Below are positions 1 to 6,295 of a stretch of 7,285 nt of DNA, in pieces (the stretch's first letter is position 1; each line of letters starts with the position of its first letter). The translations under genes were made by a program, and so were the position numbers. This DNA is from JBGTBQ01 sp041749275 (GTDB lineage: Bacteria; Acidobacteriota; Blastocatellia; Pyrinomonadales; Pyrinomonadaceae): positions 1 to 7,285 of the forward strand of contig JBGTBQ010000266.1 in NCBI GenBank assembly GCA_041749275.1, read 5' to 3'. The notes under the pieces were generated by a model. The model was not told the origin of the DNA, ran no database searches, and saw only the letters and a program-made list of their open reading frames with translations.

Positions 1-1193
1 TTGCGCGCGAAGAGCGTTGCGTGCGCGCCCTGTTCGCGCAGACCCCACAGCAGGGCGCGCGCGGCCCCGCCCGCGCCGAGAACCGCGACGCGCGCATCAC
101 GTAGCGGCACTGACTCGCGCAAAGGAAGCAGCGCCGCCCCCGCGTCCGTGTTGTAGCCGTGTAGCTCGCGCCCTTCGACGACCACGGTGTTGACCGCGCC
201 GAGTGCTTGCGCCGAAGGCTCCGCCCAATCGAGATGGCGCATGATCGAAGTTTTGTGCGGCGCGGTAACGCTGAAACCACGCAGATTCCACACGAACTCG
301 CGCGTGCGCGGGTGCGCCATACGGCGCGCGAACTCGTCAACGTCGGCGACCTCGAAGGGAATGTAAACGGCATCCACGCCGCGCGCCGCGAACGCCGCGT
401 TGTGCATGTGCGGCGAGAACGAATGCGCGACGGGCGAACCGACGAGGCCCGTCACCAGCGTCCGCTCGCTGATGGCTTCGACGCGGTAGATGCGTCGCAA
501 CTCCGTCGCGCTCGGCTGTCCCGGCGCGGTCGCGTGCTCGCCATCGAGCGAGCCGAAGGTGAGGAACGACCCGCGCGAGGGGCCGAGGACGCGCGTCAAC
601 AGTCCGGCGTCGCCCATCGCCACGGCGATCATCTCGCGCCCTTCATCACGCGCTCGTTCGAGCAGTTTGAAAATTTCGATACAATCCGTAATCGTCACAG
701 CCCGCACCGCGACCTTCAAAATGCCGGCGCGTGTCCCCAGCATCTTCTCGAACACGCTTACGAGATCGGCGGAAACTCCCTCAAAGTCGTGGTGAGAGCA
801 GATGACCGGAAACTTGTGTGCGAACTCAGCGCCGCGCTCCTCCCGGAGCCACGTCTCACACAGTCCGAGTTCGATGTCGGCCCAGACGGGCTGATTAAAT
901 TCACCGCGCTTACGTCGCTCCGTCAGGCTCTCCCAAAAACTTACGCGGTCATGCATGGACGGGGCGCCGCGCCCGCCCTCCTCGGCGGGGCGGAACGTGA
1001 AGATGTATGGACGCCTATATTGATCCGCCGCAATCGTACCGAGCGCCGCCTCCAACTCTGTTTCTTCCAGATAGTCGAAACGCACCTCGACGATGTCCGC
1101 CAACTCCGCGGCGCGCTTGATCGCCGCCGGCAACTCGTCCGCGCGCCGCGCGCAGACGGGGACGCAGATGCGTGCTTTATTCGCGCTCGTCAT
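1..1193 (-). CDS. aroDE: Bifunctional type I 3-dehydroquinate dehydratase / shikimate dehydrogenase (AroD-AroE fusion), 3' end missing
   Basis: Catalyses two consecutive shikimate-pathway steps in the cytoplasm: dehydration of 3-dehydroquinate, then NADPH-dependent reduction of 3-dehydroshikimate. 397 residues are visible and the frame is open through the left edge. Residues 1-237 are a type I dehydroquinase: EVR at 36-38, DIEL at 106-109, SHHDF at 133-137 (catalytic His135), LKVAVRA from 159 with the Schiff-base Lys160, and the APGQ lid ending at Gln226. Residues about 245-397 are shikimate dehydrogenase: HSFSPHMHN at 257-265, SVTAPHK ending at catalytic Lys314, GAVNT at 332-336, YNTD ending at Asp350, and the NADP-binding GAGGAARA at 373-380. 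About 120 C-terminal residues should lie outside. The ATG at 1193 is the first start after an in-frame stop at 1215-1217; no good ribosome-binding site is seen. It lies 72 bases after the zinc-ribbon membrane gene and is probably the last seen gene of the operon. The catalytic residues look intact, so both halves should be active. Confidence 0.95.
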   Translation of the reverse strand, partial: MTSANKARICVPVCARRADELPAAIKRAAELADIVEVRFDYLEETELEAALGTIAADQYRRPYIFTFRPAEEGGRGAPSMHDRVSFWESLTERRKRGEFNQPVWADIELGLCETWLREERGAEFAHKFPVICSHHDFEGVSADLVSVFEKMLGTRAGILKVAVRAVTITDCIEIFKLLERARDEGREMIAVAMGDAGLLTRVLGPSRGSFLTFGSLDGEHATAPGQPSATELRRIYRVEAISERTLVTGLVGSPVAHSFSPHMHNAAFAARGVDAVYIPFEVADVDEFARRMAHPRTREFVWNLRGFSVTAPHKTSIMRHLDWAEPSAQALGAVNTVVVEGRELHGYNTDAGAALLPLRESVPLRDARVAVLGAGGAARALLWGLREQGAHATLFAR

Positions 1194-1265
1194 CGTAGTC
1201 GAAGAATCGAATGGCTATGCATGGCGAGGGTGCATGAAGAAATATGTGCGGCGGCGAGTGCGCGT

Positions 1266-1799
1266 TCACACGTCCTTTGGCTTGCGCTCGACGGGGACGC
1301 CGAGATGGCGCGTCGTCGCTTCGGTGACGCTCGGCGGCGGCTCGATCAACTCGTCCGTATGGCGACTCCGGGGCGGGAGCGCGCTCGCATGTAGTGGCGG
1401 CGACAGAGTCTCCCGCACCGAAGAGGATGCCGAGGCATCGAGTTTCTTTTGATCCTCTCGCAAACGCATGAACGTGCCGACACCTTTGGCTAACAGCCCG
1501 GCGGCAGGAAGGAACATCCAGAACCACCAAAACCCGCCCCCCGGCGCCCAGCTTCTCACAGCGAAGGCAACGAAGATGAAGGCAATGCCCATAAAGAGAC
1601 TTTGCACCGCCCGCTCAACTGACGGCTTCTCTTCATGCCGTTGTCGTCGCCTGCGAGCACGATTTCCTTCATCATCATCCGCGTGCCTCTCGGTAAGTTG
1701 GCCGGTCAAAGCCTGCGGGACGAGACTCACATTCGTCCCGCACGCGCGGCAGAATTTTGCGTTGTCAAGATTTTGTTCCGCGCACTTCGGACAGAACAT
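1266..1799 (-). CDS. Small zinc-ribbon membrane protein of unknown function
   Basis: 177 residues. A zinc ribbon opens the protein: CPKC and CRACG give Cys3, Cys6, Cys17 and Cys20, spaced as a four-cysteine zinc site. A charged, arginine-rich linker (about 40-60) follows, then two hydrophobic segments (about 65-82 and 89-108, the second rich in Trp/Phe) that predict a membrane hairpin. The polar, Pro/Ser-rich tail carries PPPSVTEATTRHL at 154-166. From memory, tails of this PPSVTE-TTR kind recur in zinc-ribbon proteins of Acidobacteriota; no search was run. The ATG at 1799 has AGAGAGGGG upstream at normal spacing and starts 18 bases after the rlmB stop, so co-transcription with rlmB is likely. 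The specific role is unknown; such proteins are often annotated only as zinc-ribbon domain proteins. Confidence 0.87.
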   Translation of the reverse strand: MFCPKCAEQNLDNAKFCRACGTNVSLVPQALTGQLTERHADDDEGNRARRRRQRHEEKPSVERAVQSLFMGIAFIFVAFAVRSWAPGGGFWWFWMFLPAAGLLAKGVGTFMRLREDQKKLDASASSSVRETLSPPLHASALPPRSRHTDELIEPPPSVTEATTRHLGVPVERKPKDV

Positions 1800-1817
1800 C
1801 TCCGTTACCCCTCTCTT

Positions 1818-2798
1818 TTAGGATTTTCCCGCTTCCGGCGTCACCTTATACGCCGCGGACTTGGCGGCGGTTCTCTGCCGCACCGCTTCATAGAGGATGA
1901 TTCCGGCGGCGACCGACACGTTGAGCGACTCGACGTGGCCGTGCAGCGGGATGCGGACGAGCGCGTCGCAACGCTCGCGCACGAGACGCCGCAGACCGCC
2001 GCCCTCGCCGCCCAATAGCAGCGCGCACGGGGCCGTCCAGTCCCAATCGGTGTAGACGATTCCGGCGTCCGCCGCTGTGCCGATAGTCCAGACGCCGCGC
2101 GACTTCAACTCCTCGACCAGCCGCGCGACGTTCGCGGTGCGTGCGACCGAGATGTATTCGAGCGCGCCCGCCGCTGTCTTCGCCACCGTCTCCGTCAACC
2201 CCGCCGCGCGGCGTTCGGGGATGAAGACGCCGTGCGCCCCCGCGCACTCCGCTGACCGGAGCACCGCCCCGAAGTTGCGTGGGTCTTCGACGCCATCAAG
2301 CACGACGGCGAGAGGCGGCTCGTCCGTGCCCACGCGCGCGTAAAGCGCTTCGAGCAGCTCTTCGTCCAAGCTGTAACGCGCCGCCGCGACCGTCGCCACC
2401 ACGCCCTGATGGTTAGCGCCCGGCGCGATTCGTTGCAACTCCGTGCGCGGCGCGCGACGGATGGGCACGCGCGCGGCGCGTGCCAGCTCGAATATTTCGT
2501 GGAGACGCGATTCGTGCGCGCCCTCCGCGATGGTGATGTGCTCGAAGGGACGCTTCCCCGCGCGCAGCGCTTCGAGCACGGGCAGGACGCCGTAAAGCTG
2601 TCGGCCACTCCCACCGTTGAAGACCTCGGAGGCGCGCGCGCCATCCGGGTCGCGGCGCGGAGGATGACGAGAGGCGTGCTCTACTTCGTCCGCGCCGACG
2701 CCCGCGCGTTTATTGCCGGGGCGAGCCGAAGTCTCGTTTGGGCGCACTGCAACGTCGCGCTTTTCCGGGCGCCGCGCTTGATGTTTCTTATGCCTCAT
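1818..2798 (-). CDS. rlmB: 23S rRNA (guanosine-2'-O-)-methyltransferase RlmB, SpoU/TrmH family
   Basis: 326 residues; uses S-adenosylmethionine to methylate a ribose 2'-OH, in E. coli RlmB at G2251 of the 23S rRNA peptidyl-transferase loop. The substrate-binding domain starts near 68 (LYGVLPVLEALRAG). All three SPOUT motifs are present: DGVEDPRNFGAVLRSAE at 168-184 (motif 1, Asn175 and Arg181), LLGGEGGGL at 261-269 (motif 2, Glu265), and IPLHGHVESLNVSVAAG at 283-299 (motif 3, Ser291 and Asn293). It is longer than E. coli RlmB (243) because of about 66 basic, disordered-looking N-terminal residues. The frame is open further upstream to 2954, but ATG 2798 is preferred: it overlaps the upstream stop as TGATG and has AAAGG just before it, suggesting translational coupling. 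Family assignment is very firm. RlmB rather than another SpoU member is likely from motif 3 and the N-terminal domain; the exact target base is inferred. Confidence 0.93.
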   Translation of the reverse strand: MRHKKHQARRPEKRDVAVRPNETSARPGNKRAGVGADEVEHASRHPPRRDPDGARASEVFNGGSGRQLYGVLPVLEALRAGKRPFEHITIAEGAHESRLHEIFELARAARVPIRRAPRTELQRIAPGANHQGVVATVAAARYSLDEELLEALYARVGTDEPPLAVVLDGVEDPRNFGAVLRSAECAGAHGVFIPERRAAGLTETVAKTAAGALEYISVARTANVARLVEELKSRGVWTIGTAADAGIVYTDWDWTAPCALLLGGEGGGLRRLVRERCDALVRIPLHGHVESLNVSVAAGIILYEAVRQRTAAKSAAYKVTPEAGKS

Positions 2799-3850
2799 CA
2801 ACCTTTCAATCCGCGCAGCGCGAGTCGCCAGTGGAGACGCGAGTAGCGTGTGAACTGCGCCTCGTTGCTGACAACCGTCACCGCCTCCGTGTTGAGCCTG
2901 CCGCCGCGCCCGCGTCTCAGGCCCTGTGCCTCCGTGCGCTCCGACAGGGGCCACGCCGCCGTCAGCAAATGGCGGACGCGCATGTACCCTTCATCGAAGA
3001 CCGCCGCGTCCGCGCGCTCACGCAGCACGCGCGACAGTGCCAGAAAGTTTTCTCTGGCAAGCAGAGCTTTGCGCTCGCCGAGGCACGAATAATCGAAACT
3101 CTCCGCCGCGATGCGCCAACCAAAACGCAGGTCATCGCGGGCCGGGAAAAAGTCGAGCACCGCTTCATCCGCTGTCAACTCGCGCGCCTCGACGATGTCG
3201 CCCCCACCGCCCATCCTCTTCCGCCGCTCCTCGACCTCAACCTTCTTCGTGAAGACGCGCCCCGACACGAACAGCAGCAGTTCAGCCCACGGAACCCGCA
3301 CCGGAGCGCCGTCGGAGTTTGTCCAACACGTGAGCGCCTCGTGGTTGAATTCAAGCGCGCGGGCGCGACGCGGCGGATGAGTGGTAACGGCCAGCGCTTC
3401 ATCGGCACAAACCTCTGTCGTGATGCCTAACGCGCGCAGTCTGCCGACAATCAACTCGGCCTCTTCGTCGGAAGCGGCACGGGCAACCGGGAGCGAAACA
3501 CCCGACTCGACAATCTCCTTCATCCTTTCGGATTCGAGTCGCAGGAGCGTGGACGCTTCGCGGATGGCCTCCGCTGAACAATCTCCGGACTCGTTAGCCG
3601 GCAGGACAACGCTGAATCCCTGCTCCCACTCTTCGAGCGGCTTCAGCGTCGGTCGCCGCAGCGCGGCGTGCGCCTCATTGAAGGGCAGCTTCACTCCGCA
3701 GTAGATGCAACTCGTGCGCGTGGGCGGATTGGCGCGCAGGCATCCATCGCACGCAACCATCTGGTCGGCGGCGAAGCCACGGTTCGACGGCTCATCCGAC
3801 GTGTAACTTTCCGTCGTTGTTTGATCTTTATCCTCTCCCGTCAAATGCAT
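2798..3850 (-). CDS. Zinc-ribbon protein of unknown function, first gene of the rlmB-aroDE cluster
   Basis: 350 residues, not recognised as a named family. A four-cysteine zinc ribbon lies near the N-terminus (ACDGCLRANPP, then CIYCG: Cys34, Cys37, Cys48, Cys51). An alpha/beta-looking stretch at about 118-155 (LPVARAASDEEAELIVGRLR, then ALGITTEV) resembles small domains where a helix senses 'left/right' list positions, but the match is from pattern only. The rest is charged and soluble; no signal peptide or membrane segment is seen. It ends by sharing one base with the rlmB start, so the two products are probably made together; a link to rRNA or translation is an inference from context. Start choice: GGAGG directly abuts ATG 3850, too close to use well, whereas the TTG two codons later (3844) has an ideal 6-base gap. 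The true start may be TTG 3844, with little effect on the protein. Confidence 0.85.
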   Translation of the reverse strand: MHLTGEDKDQTTTESYTSDEPSNRGFAADQMVACDGCLRANPPTRTSCIYCGVKLPFNEAHAALRRPTLKPLEEWEQGFSVVLPANESGDCSAEAIREASTLLRLESERMKEIVESGVSLPVARAASDEEAELIVGRLRALGITTEVCADEALAVTTHPPRRARALEFNHEALTCWTNSDGAPVRVPWAELLLFVSGRVFTKKVEVEERRKRMGGGGDIVEARELTADEAVLDFFPARDDLRFGWRIAAESFDYSCLGERKALLARENFLALSRVLRERADAAVFDEGYMRVRHLLTAAWPLSERTEAQGLRRGRGGRLNTEAVTVVSNEAQFTRYSRLHWRLALRGLKG

Positions 3851-3855
3851 CCTCC
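3844..3855 (-). promoter_or_regulatory. Ribosome-binding site deciding between ATG 3850 and TTG 3844
   Basis: On the minus strand GGAGG occupies 3855-3851 and is followed at once by ATG CAT TTG. The spacing is 0 bases to the ATG and 6 bases to the in-frame TTG. The Shine-Dalgarno distance favours TTG 3844, while the codon type favours ATG 3850. Either choice keeps the reading frame. Confidence 0.5.
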
Positions 3856-3910
3856 ATCTTTCGATTGCGGATTAAGCAAGAACTGATTTCTATTTCGTTA
3901 TTCACATTGA

Positions 3911-3938
3911 TTGCCCCCGCCGGTTTCTGAAGTATAAT
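3911..3938 (+). promoter_or_regulatory. Sigma70-type promoter for the PepSY-like lipoprotein gene
   Basis: A perfect TATAAT at 3933-3938 is preceded, with a 16-base spacer, by TTGCCC at 3911-3916. Transcription would begin near 3945 and leave a leader of about 33 bases before ATG 3979. A second AT-rich box, TATATT at 3964-3969, is too close to the start codon for a normal leader. No equally convincing promoter is seen on the opposite strand for the rlmB cluster in this divergent gap (3851-3978). Confidence 0.6.
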
Positions 3939-3978
3939 CCCATTCCCCCTTCTCCCCGGACTTTATATTTTCTCGAAA

Positions 3979-4914
3979 ATGATGACCGACATCAAAGCTC
4001 GATTATTCTCGCGCGGTACATGCGGACGCAAACCCGGCGTGCTTTGCGTTGTCGCCTTCGCGTTCTTCCTGTGCTCGTGCGCCGCCGCTTCGCGCCCCGC
4101 CGACCCGAACCTTCCACGCGCCGACGCACCGCCCTACCCCATCCTCCTCGAATCGAGCGAGGAGCGGCGCGAGAAGGCGCTGGCCGCGTGGTCGGTGCTC
4201 GCCGGCGAGCAACCGTCGGCGACCGCTCCCAAGCCTGAGTTGCGGCCCGTGACGGAGACGATCAGCAACCTACCGCCATCGCTCGCCAACCCGCCCCGGA
4301 TGCCTAAAGTCGGCGGCGGCGAGACGCAGAGTCAGACGGAGGAGGAGACACGCGAGTCTCTCCGCCGCTTTGTCGAGACCTCGGCGGCGCTGCTCGGTCT
4401 TGAACGCCGCGCGGTGGTTGCGGCGGGCGTGACCGAGCGTGAGAGCACGCTGGGCGACATCTCCCTCATCGAAATAGTGGACGGCCCCGATGGGACGAAG
4501 CTGGCGCGTTACCGGCAAAACCCATTCGACCTCCCCTTGCGGAATGGCTTCGGCGACATCGAAGTCGCGTTCACCACTGACCTGCGTGTCACACGTCTCA
4601 CAAGCACCGCCCTTCCCGACACCGAACGCCTCCGCCGCGCGGTCACCGCCTCCCGGCAAGGGCTGTCGCAGGAAAAGCTAACGTCCTCGCTGCTGAACCG
4701 TACCTTCACTTTCACCGGCGCCGATGGCAACCAACAGACGCGGACTGTAACTTCCGCCGAAGCTTTTGTCGTGCGTGAGCTGGTCGTCTTCCCTCGGCGG
4801 CTCGCGGGCGACGACACAAAGATCGAACTCCGTCTAGCGTGGGAACTTTTAATCGAAGGACAGGGCGCCCCGCTCACGGCTTACGTGGACGCCATCACCG
4901 GCGAACAACTCTAG
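3979..4914 (+). CDS. Lipoprotein with PepSY/FTP-like propeptide fold, unknown function
   Basis: 311 residues. The N-terminus is basic, then a hydrophobic run (about 20-33) ends in a lipobox, LCSC, with Cys34 as the likely lipidated residue, so the protein should be anchored to an envelope membrane. Residues 40-125 are proline-rich and disordered-looking. Residues about 125-210 (SLRRFVETSAALLGL, ARYRQNPFDLPL, FGDIEVAFTTDLRVTRL) and the C-terminus (RLAWELLIEGQ, then YVDAITGEQL) resemble FTP and PepSY modules found as propeptides of thermolysin-type proteases; the final 'DA-TGE' turn is typical. No protease domain follows, so it may inhibit or chaperone a protease in trans, or simply be a stand-alone PepSY-like protein. 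ATG 3979 is followed by a second ATG (3982); no clear ribosome-binding site precedes either. The domain match is by eye and moderately sure. Confidence 0.83.
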   Translation: MMTDIKARLFSRGTCGRKPGVLCVVAFAFFLCSCAAASRPADPNLPRADAPPYPILLESSEERREKALAAWSVLAGEQPSATAPKPELRPVTETISNLPPSLANPPRMPKVGGGETQSQTEEETRESLRRFVETSAALLGLERRAVVAAGVTERESTLGDISLIEIVDGPDGTKLARYRQNPFDLPLRNGFGDIEVAFTTDLRVTRLTSTALPDTERLRRAVTASRQGLSQEKLTSSLLNRTFTFTGADGNQQTRTVTSAEAFVVRELVVFPRRLAGDDTKIELRLAWELLIEGQGAPLTAYVDAITGEQL

Positions 4915-4923
4915 GCGGCAGAC

Positions 4924-4962
4924 GGCAGGGGCAGGAGGCAGGAACAGGAGGCAGGGGCAGGG
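4924..4962 (+). repeat. G-rich tandem repeat, 26-base unit, about 1.5 copies
   Basis: The unit begins GGCAGGGGCAGGAGGCAGGA at 4924 and is 26 bases long; its first half recurs at 4950-4962. Inside it CAGGAGGCAGG recurs at 4932 and 4945. The strand holds dense G-tracts (GGGG at 4928 and 4954, GGG at 4960), so a weak two-layer quadruplex is possible. It starts ten bases after the lipoprotein stop codon. Confidence 0.75.
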
Positions 4963-4983
4963 TTTTATCATTTGCCATTCAAC

Positions 4984-5028
4984 ATTTGTCGTTTGTCCTG
5001 CCGAGATGTCGAATCTTGAACGACAAAT
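4984..5028. repeat. 10-bp inverted repeat ATTTGTCGTT / AACGACAAAT
   Basis: ATTTGTCGTT at 4984-4993 and AACGACAAAT at 5019-5028 are perfect complements across a 25-base loop. Outside them lie the G-rich tract (4915-4962) on the left and a C-rich tract (5042-5073, CCTGCCGCC and CCTCCCGCCTCCCGC) on the right, so both halves of the gap read GGCAGG...ATTTGTCGTT toward the centre. There is no T-run, so it is not a classical terminator. Confidence 0.7.
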
Positions 5029-5068
5029 CCGAAGTTTCTTTCCTGCCGCCGGCTCTCGCCTCCCGCCT

Positions 5069-5094
5069 CCCGCACTTGACCTCGCACGTGCGGG
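5069..5094. repeat. GC-rich hairpin before the NYN gene
   Basis: CCCGCAC at 5069-5075 pairs with GTGCGGG at 5088-5094 around a 12-base loop. It overlaps the 10-base palindrome CGCACGTGCG (5083-5092), so two folds compete. No T-run follows on the plus strand, so a terminator role is not supported. Confidence 0.5.
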
Positions 5095-5147
5095 GGCGGC
5101 ATTCTAGGATCAGTTGATATTTGAAATTCCCAATCCAAAACTTCGAC

Positions 5148-5164
5148 GGGGTGTTTTTTACATG
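5148..5164 (+). promoter_or_regulatory. Ribosome-binding site supporting ATG 5162
   Basis: GGGGTG at 5148-5153 stands 8 bases before the ATG. The rival TTG 5114 has only TAGGA at 5105-5109 before it. Confidence 0.55.
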
Positions 5165-5977
5165 CATTTCGATCCAACTAACAACATCTCTTGGCAGTTC
5201 GGTTACAGAGGCAGAGTGGCGGTTTTCATTGACGGCAACAACCTTTTTCACGCGGCGCGGTTCCACAATATAGACATTGACTATAACAAGCTCCTGCGCG
5301 TCCTTCTGGGCGACGGGCGCTTGCTGCGCGCGTTCTTCTATACGGGCGTGGATGTGGGCGCCGAAAGACAGCAAGGGTTCCTCCTCTGGATGCGCCGCAA
5401 CGGCTTTCGGGTCATCCACAAAGAGCTAAAAACCTTTTACGACGGAACACGCAAGGCGAATCTCGACGTGGAGATAGCCGTGGATATGCTCTCGCTCGCC
5501 GGGCGCTACGACACGGCGGTCTTAGTCTCCGGCGACGAGGATTTCGTCTACGCCGTCAACGCCGTCGCCTATAAAGGCTGTCGCGTCGAAGTGGCCGGCT
5601 TTCGCTCGAACACCGCGCCGAAGCTGATTGACGTGGCCGACTACTTCATTGACCTCGGCGAGATCGCCGACAAAGTACGCAAAGAGGCTTCGCACTCGCC
5701 GCGATTTTACGAGAACCACCAGCACCCGGCCTACGCTCCGAACAACCACCACGACTCGCATCGCAACCACGAGATTGACTTGCACCGCGCGCCCGAATCG
5801 AGTCCCGAAGGCGACGCTCATGCGTCTCTCGGAGAGATCGAAGACCTGCCGCACCCGCACAAAGAAACTTTCGTCCAAACAGTCTCGCACGTCTTAGCCG
5901 ATGTAGAGTTACAACACGACGAGGCCGATCAATTTAACGACCCGTCCGGCTATGTCCGCGTGACGGACGACCAGTAA
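5162..5977 (+). CDS. NYN-domain (LabA/DUF88-like, PIN fold) putative ribonuclease with His-rich linker
   Basis: 271 residues from ATG 5162. Residues about 18-170 form a NYN domain: VAVFIDGNNLF at 19-29 (Asp24, first metal-binding acid), KANLDVEIAVDML at 98-110 (Asp102 and Asp108), and LVSGDEDF at 122-129 (Asp126 and Asp128), followed by a GFRSNTAPKLIDVADYFIDL end typical of the family. The acidic set expected of a Mg-dependent RNase is intact. Residues 178-233 are polar with 11 histidines (eight in 178-208), then a short charged tail. A TTG at 5114 extends the frame by 16 residues, but that stretch reads like intergenic sequence, and GGGGTG at 5148-5153 lies 8 bases before ATG 5162, so ATG is preferred. 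The gene stands alone. RNA target unknown; family fairly certain, nuclease activity inferred. Confidence 0.92.
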   Translation: MHFDPTNNISWQFGYRGRVAVFIDGNNLFHAARFHNIDIDYNKLLRVLLGDGRLLRAFFYTGVDVGAERQQGFLLWMRRNGFRVIHKELKTFYDGTRKANLDVEIAVDMLSLAGRYDTAVLVSGDEDFVYAVNAVAYKGCRVEVAGFRSNTAPKLIDVADYFIDLGEIADKVRKEASHSPRFYENHQHPAYAPNNHHDSHRNHEIDLHRAPESSPEGDAHASLGEIEDLPHPHKETFVQTVSHVLADVELQHDEADQFNDPSGYVRVTDDQ

Positions 5978-6021
5978 ACTCGACGGCGGCTAAACAACGA
6001 GCCGCACGTCTCGTCTTCGCA

Positions 6022-6070
6022 GGTGGGGCATTCACCCCACCCTTCACCAAAGGGTGCTACGCCCCTTTGG
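6022..6070. repeat. Three overlapping, mutually exclusive hairpins
   Basis: Hairpin A: GGTGGGG 6022-6028 with CCCCACC 6035-6041, loop of 6. Hairpin B: CACCCTT 6038-6044 with AAGGGTG 6050-6056, loop of 5. Hairpin C: CCAAAGGG 6047-6054 with CCCTTTGG 6063-6070, loop of 8. A and C can form together; B excludes both. All stems are perfect. No T-run follows. The cluster starts 45 bases after the NYN stop codon, so it could protect the 3' end of that mRNA, act as a weak terminator, or be a REP-like palindromic repeat. Confidence 0.75.
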
Positions 6071-6225
6071 AAACCCAGTTGATAAGGACTGATTCATCCC
6101 CACCGCAAGCGGATGGGGCATTCTCAGAGTTCTTCGTAAAAAAGGTTGTGATATGCGACACGAATTTCTCTTGCCGTAGAATTACACGCGGGACAGCGGC
6201 ACAATGCCGGATTTGGAGTGTGATT

Positions 6226-6240
6226 ACCGAACCGTTCGGC
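6226..6240. promoter_or_regulatory. Dyad copy 1, ACCGAA-CCG-TTCGGC (possible operator)
   Basis: Five perfect pairs flank a 3-base centre; the sixth pair is lost by a C at 6240, and flanking ATT/AAT restores three more. Same pattern as the copies at 6265 and 6305. Confidence 0.5.
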
Positions 6241-6264
6241 AATTCTTGCCATCCGCCGATAATT

Positions 6265-6279
6265 ACCGAACGGTTCGGT
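6265..6279. promoter_or_regulatory. Dyad copy 2, ACCGAA-CGG-TTCGGT (possible operator)
   Basis: The best copy: nine perfect pairs (6262-6270 with 6274-6282, ATTACCGAA with TTCGGTAAT) around the centre CGG. The start is 39 bases after copy 1. Form and size are those of a dimeric repressor site such as TetR-family operators; no such regulator is in the window. Confidence 0.55.
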
Positions 6280-6295
6280 AATCACACTCTAATCC

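Larger units (their letters stand above)
6216..6289. repeat. Perfect 24-bp inverted repeat with 26-base spacer
   Basis: Positions 6216-6239 are the exact reverse complement of 6266-6289. Pairing continues inward after one mismatch with AATT (6241-6244 with 6261-6264), and outward, past a small asymmetric gap, with GGATT (6209-6213) against AATCC (6291-6295). Each arm also contains its own small dyad, so the region can form one long stem or two small ones. On the plus strand it is followed by TTGATTTTT (6296-6304). Confidence 0.85.

Noticed and set aside
207..1394. 395-residue plus-strand open frame
   Set aside because: It lies opposite aroDE, whose catalytic residues are all present on the minus strand. 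The translated product is arginine-rich without domains, typical of an antisense shadow in GC-rich DNA.
2799..2954. Longer N-terminus for RlmB starting at 2954
   Set aside because: It would overlap the upstream gene by more than 150 bases. The TGATG junction with AAAGG at 2798 explains the start better, and the extra residues read as out-of-frame sequence.
2738..3430. 230-residue plus-strand open frame opposite rlmB and the zinc-ribbon gene
   Set aside because: Arginine/alanine-rich, no recognisable domain, no start signal, and fully covered by two supported minus-strand genes.
5154..5159. T-run at 5154-5159 as a terminator tail before the NYN start
   Set aside because: No stable stem directly precedes it, and it lies between a ribosome-binding site and its ATG.
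6022..6070. Rho-independent terminator for the NYN gene
   Set aside because: The stems are good, but no T-run follows any of them on either strand, so only an unspecific structural role can be claimed.
6146..6182. TAGAAT at 6177-6182 as a -10 box
   Set aside because: No acceptable -35 lies 15-19 bases upstream (TTGTGA at 6146 is 25 bases away), and no gene follows closely.
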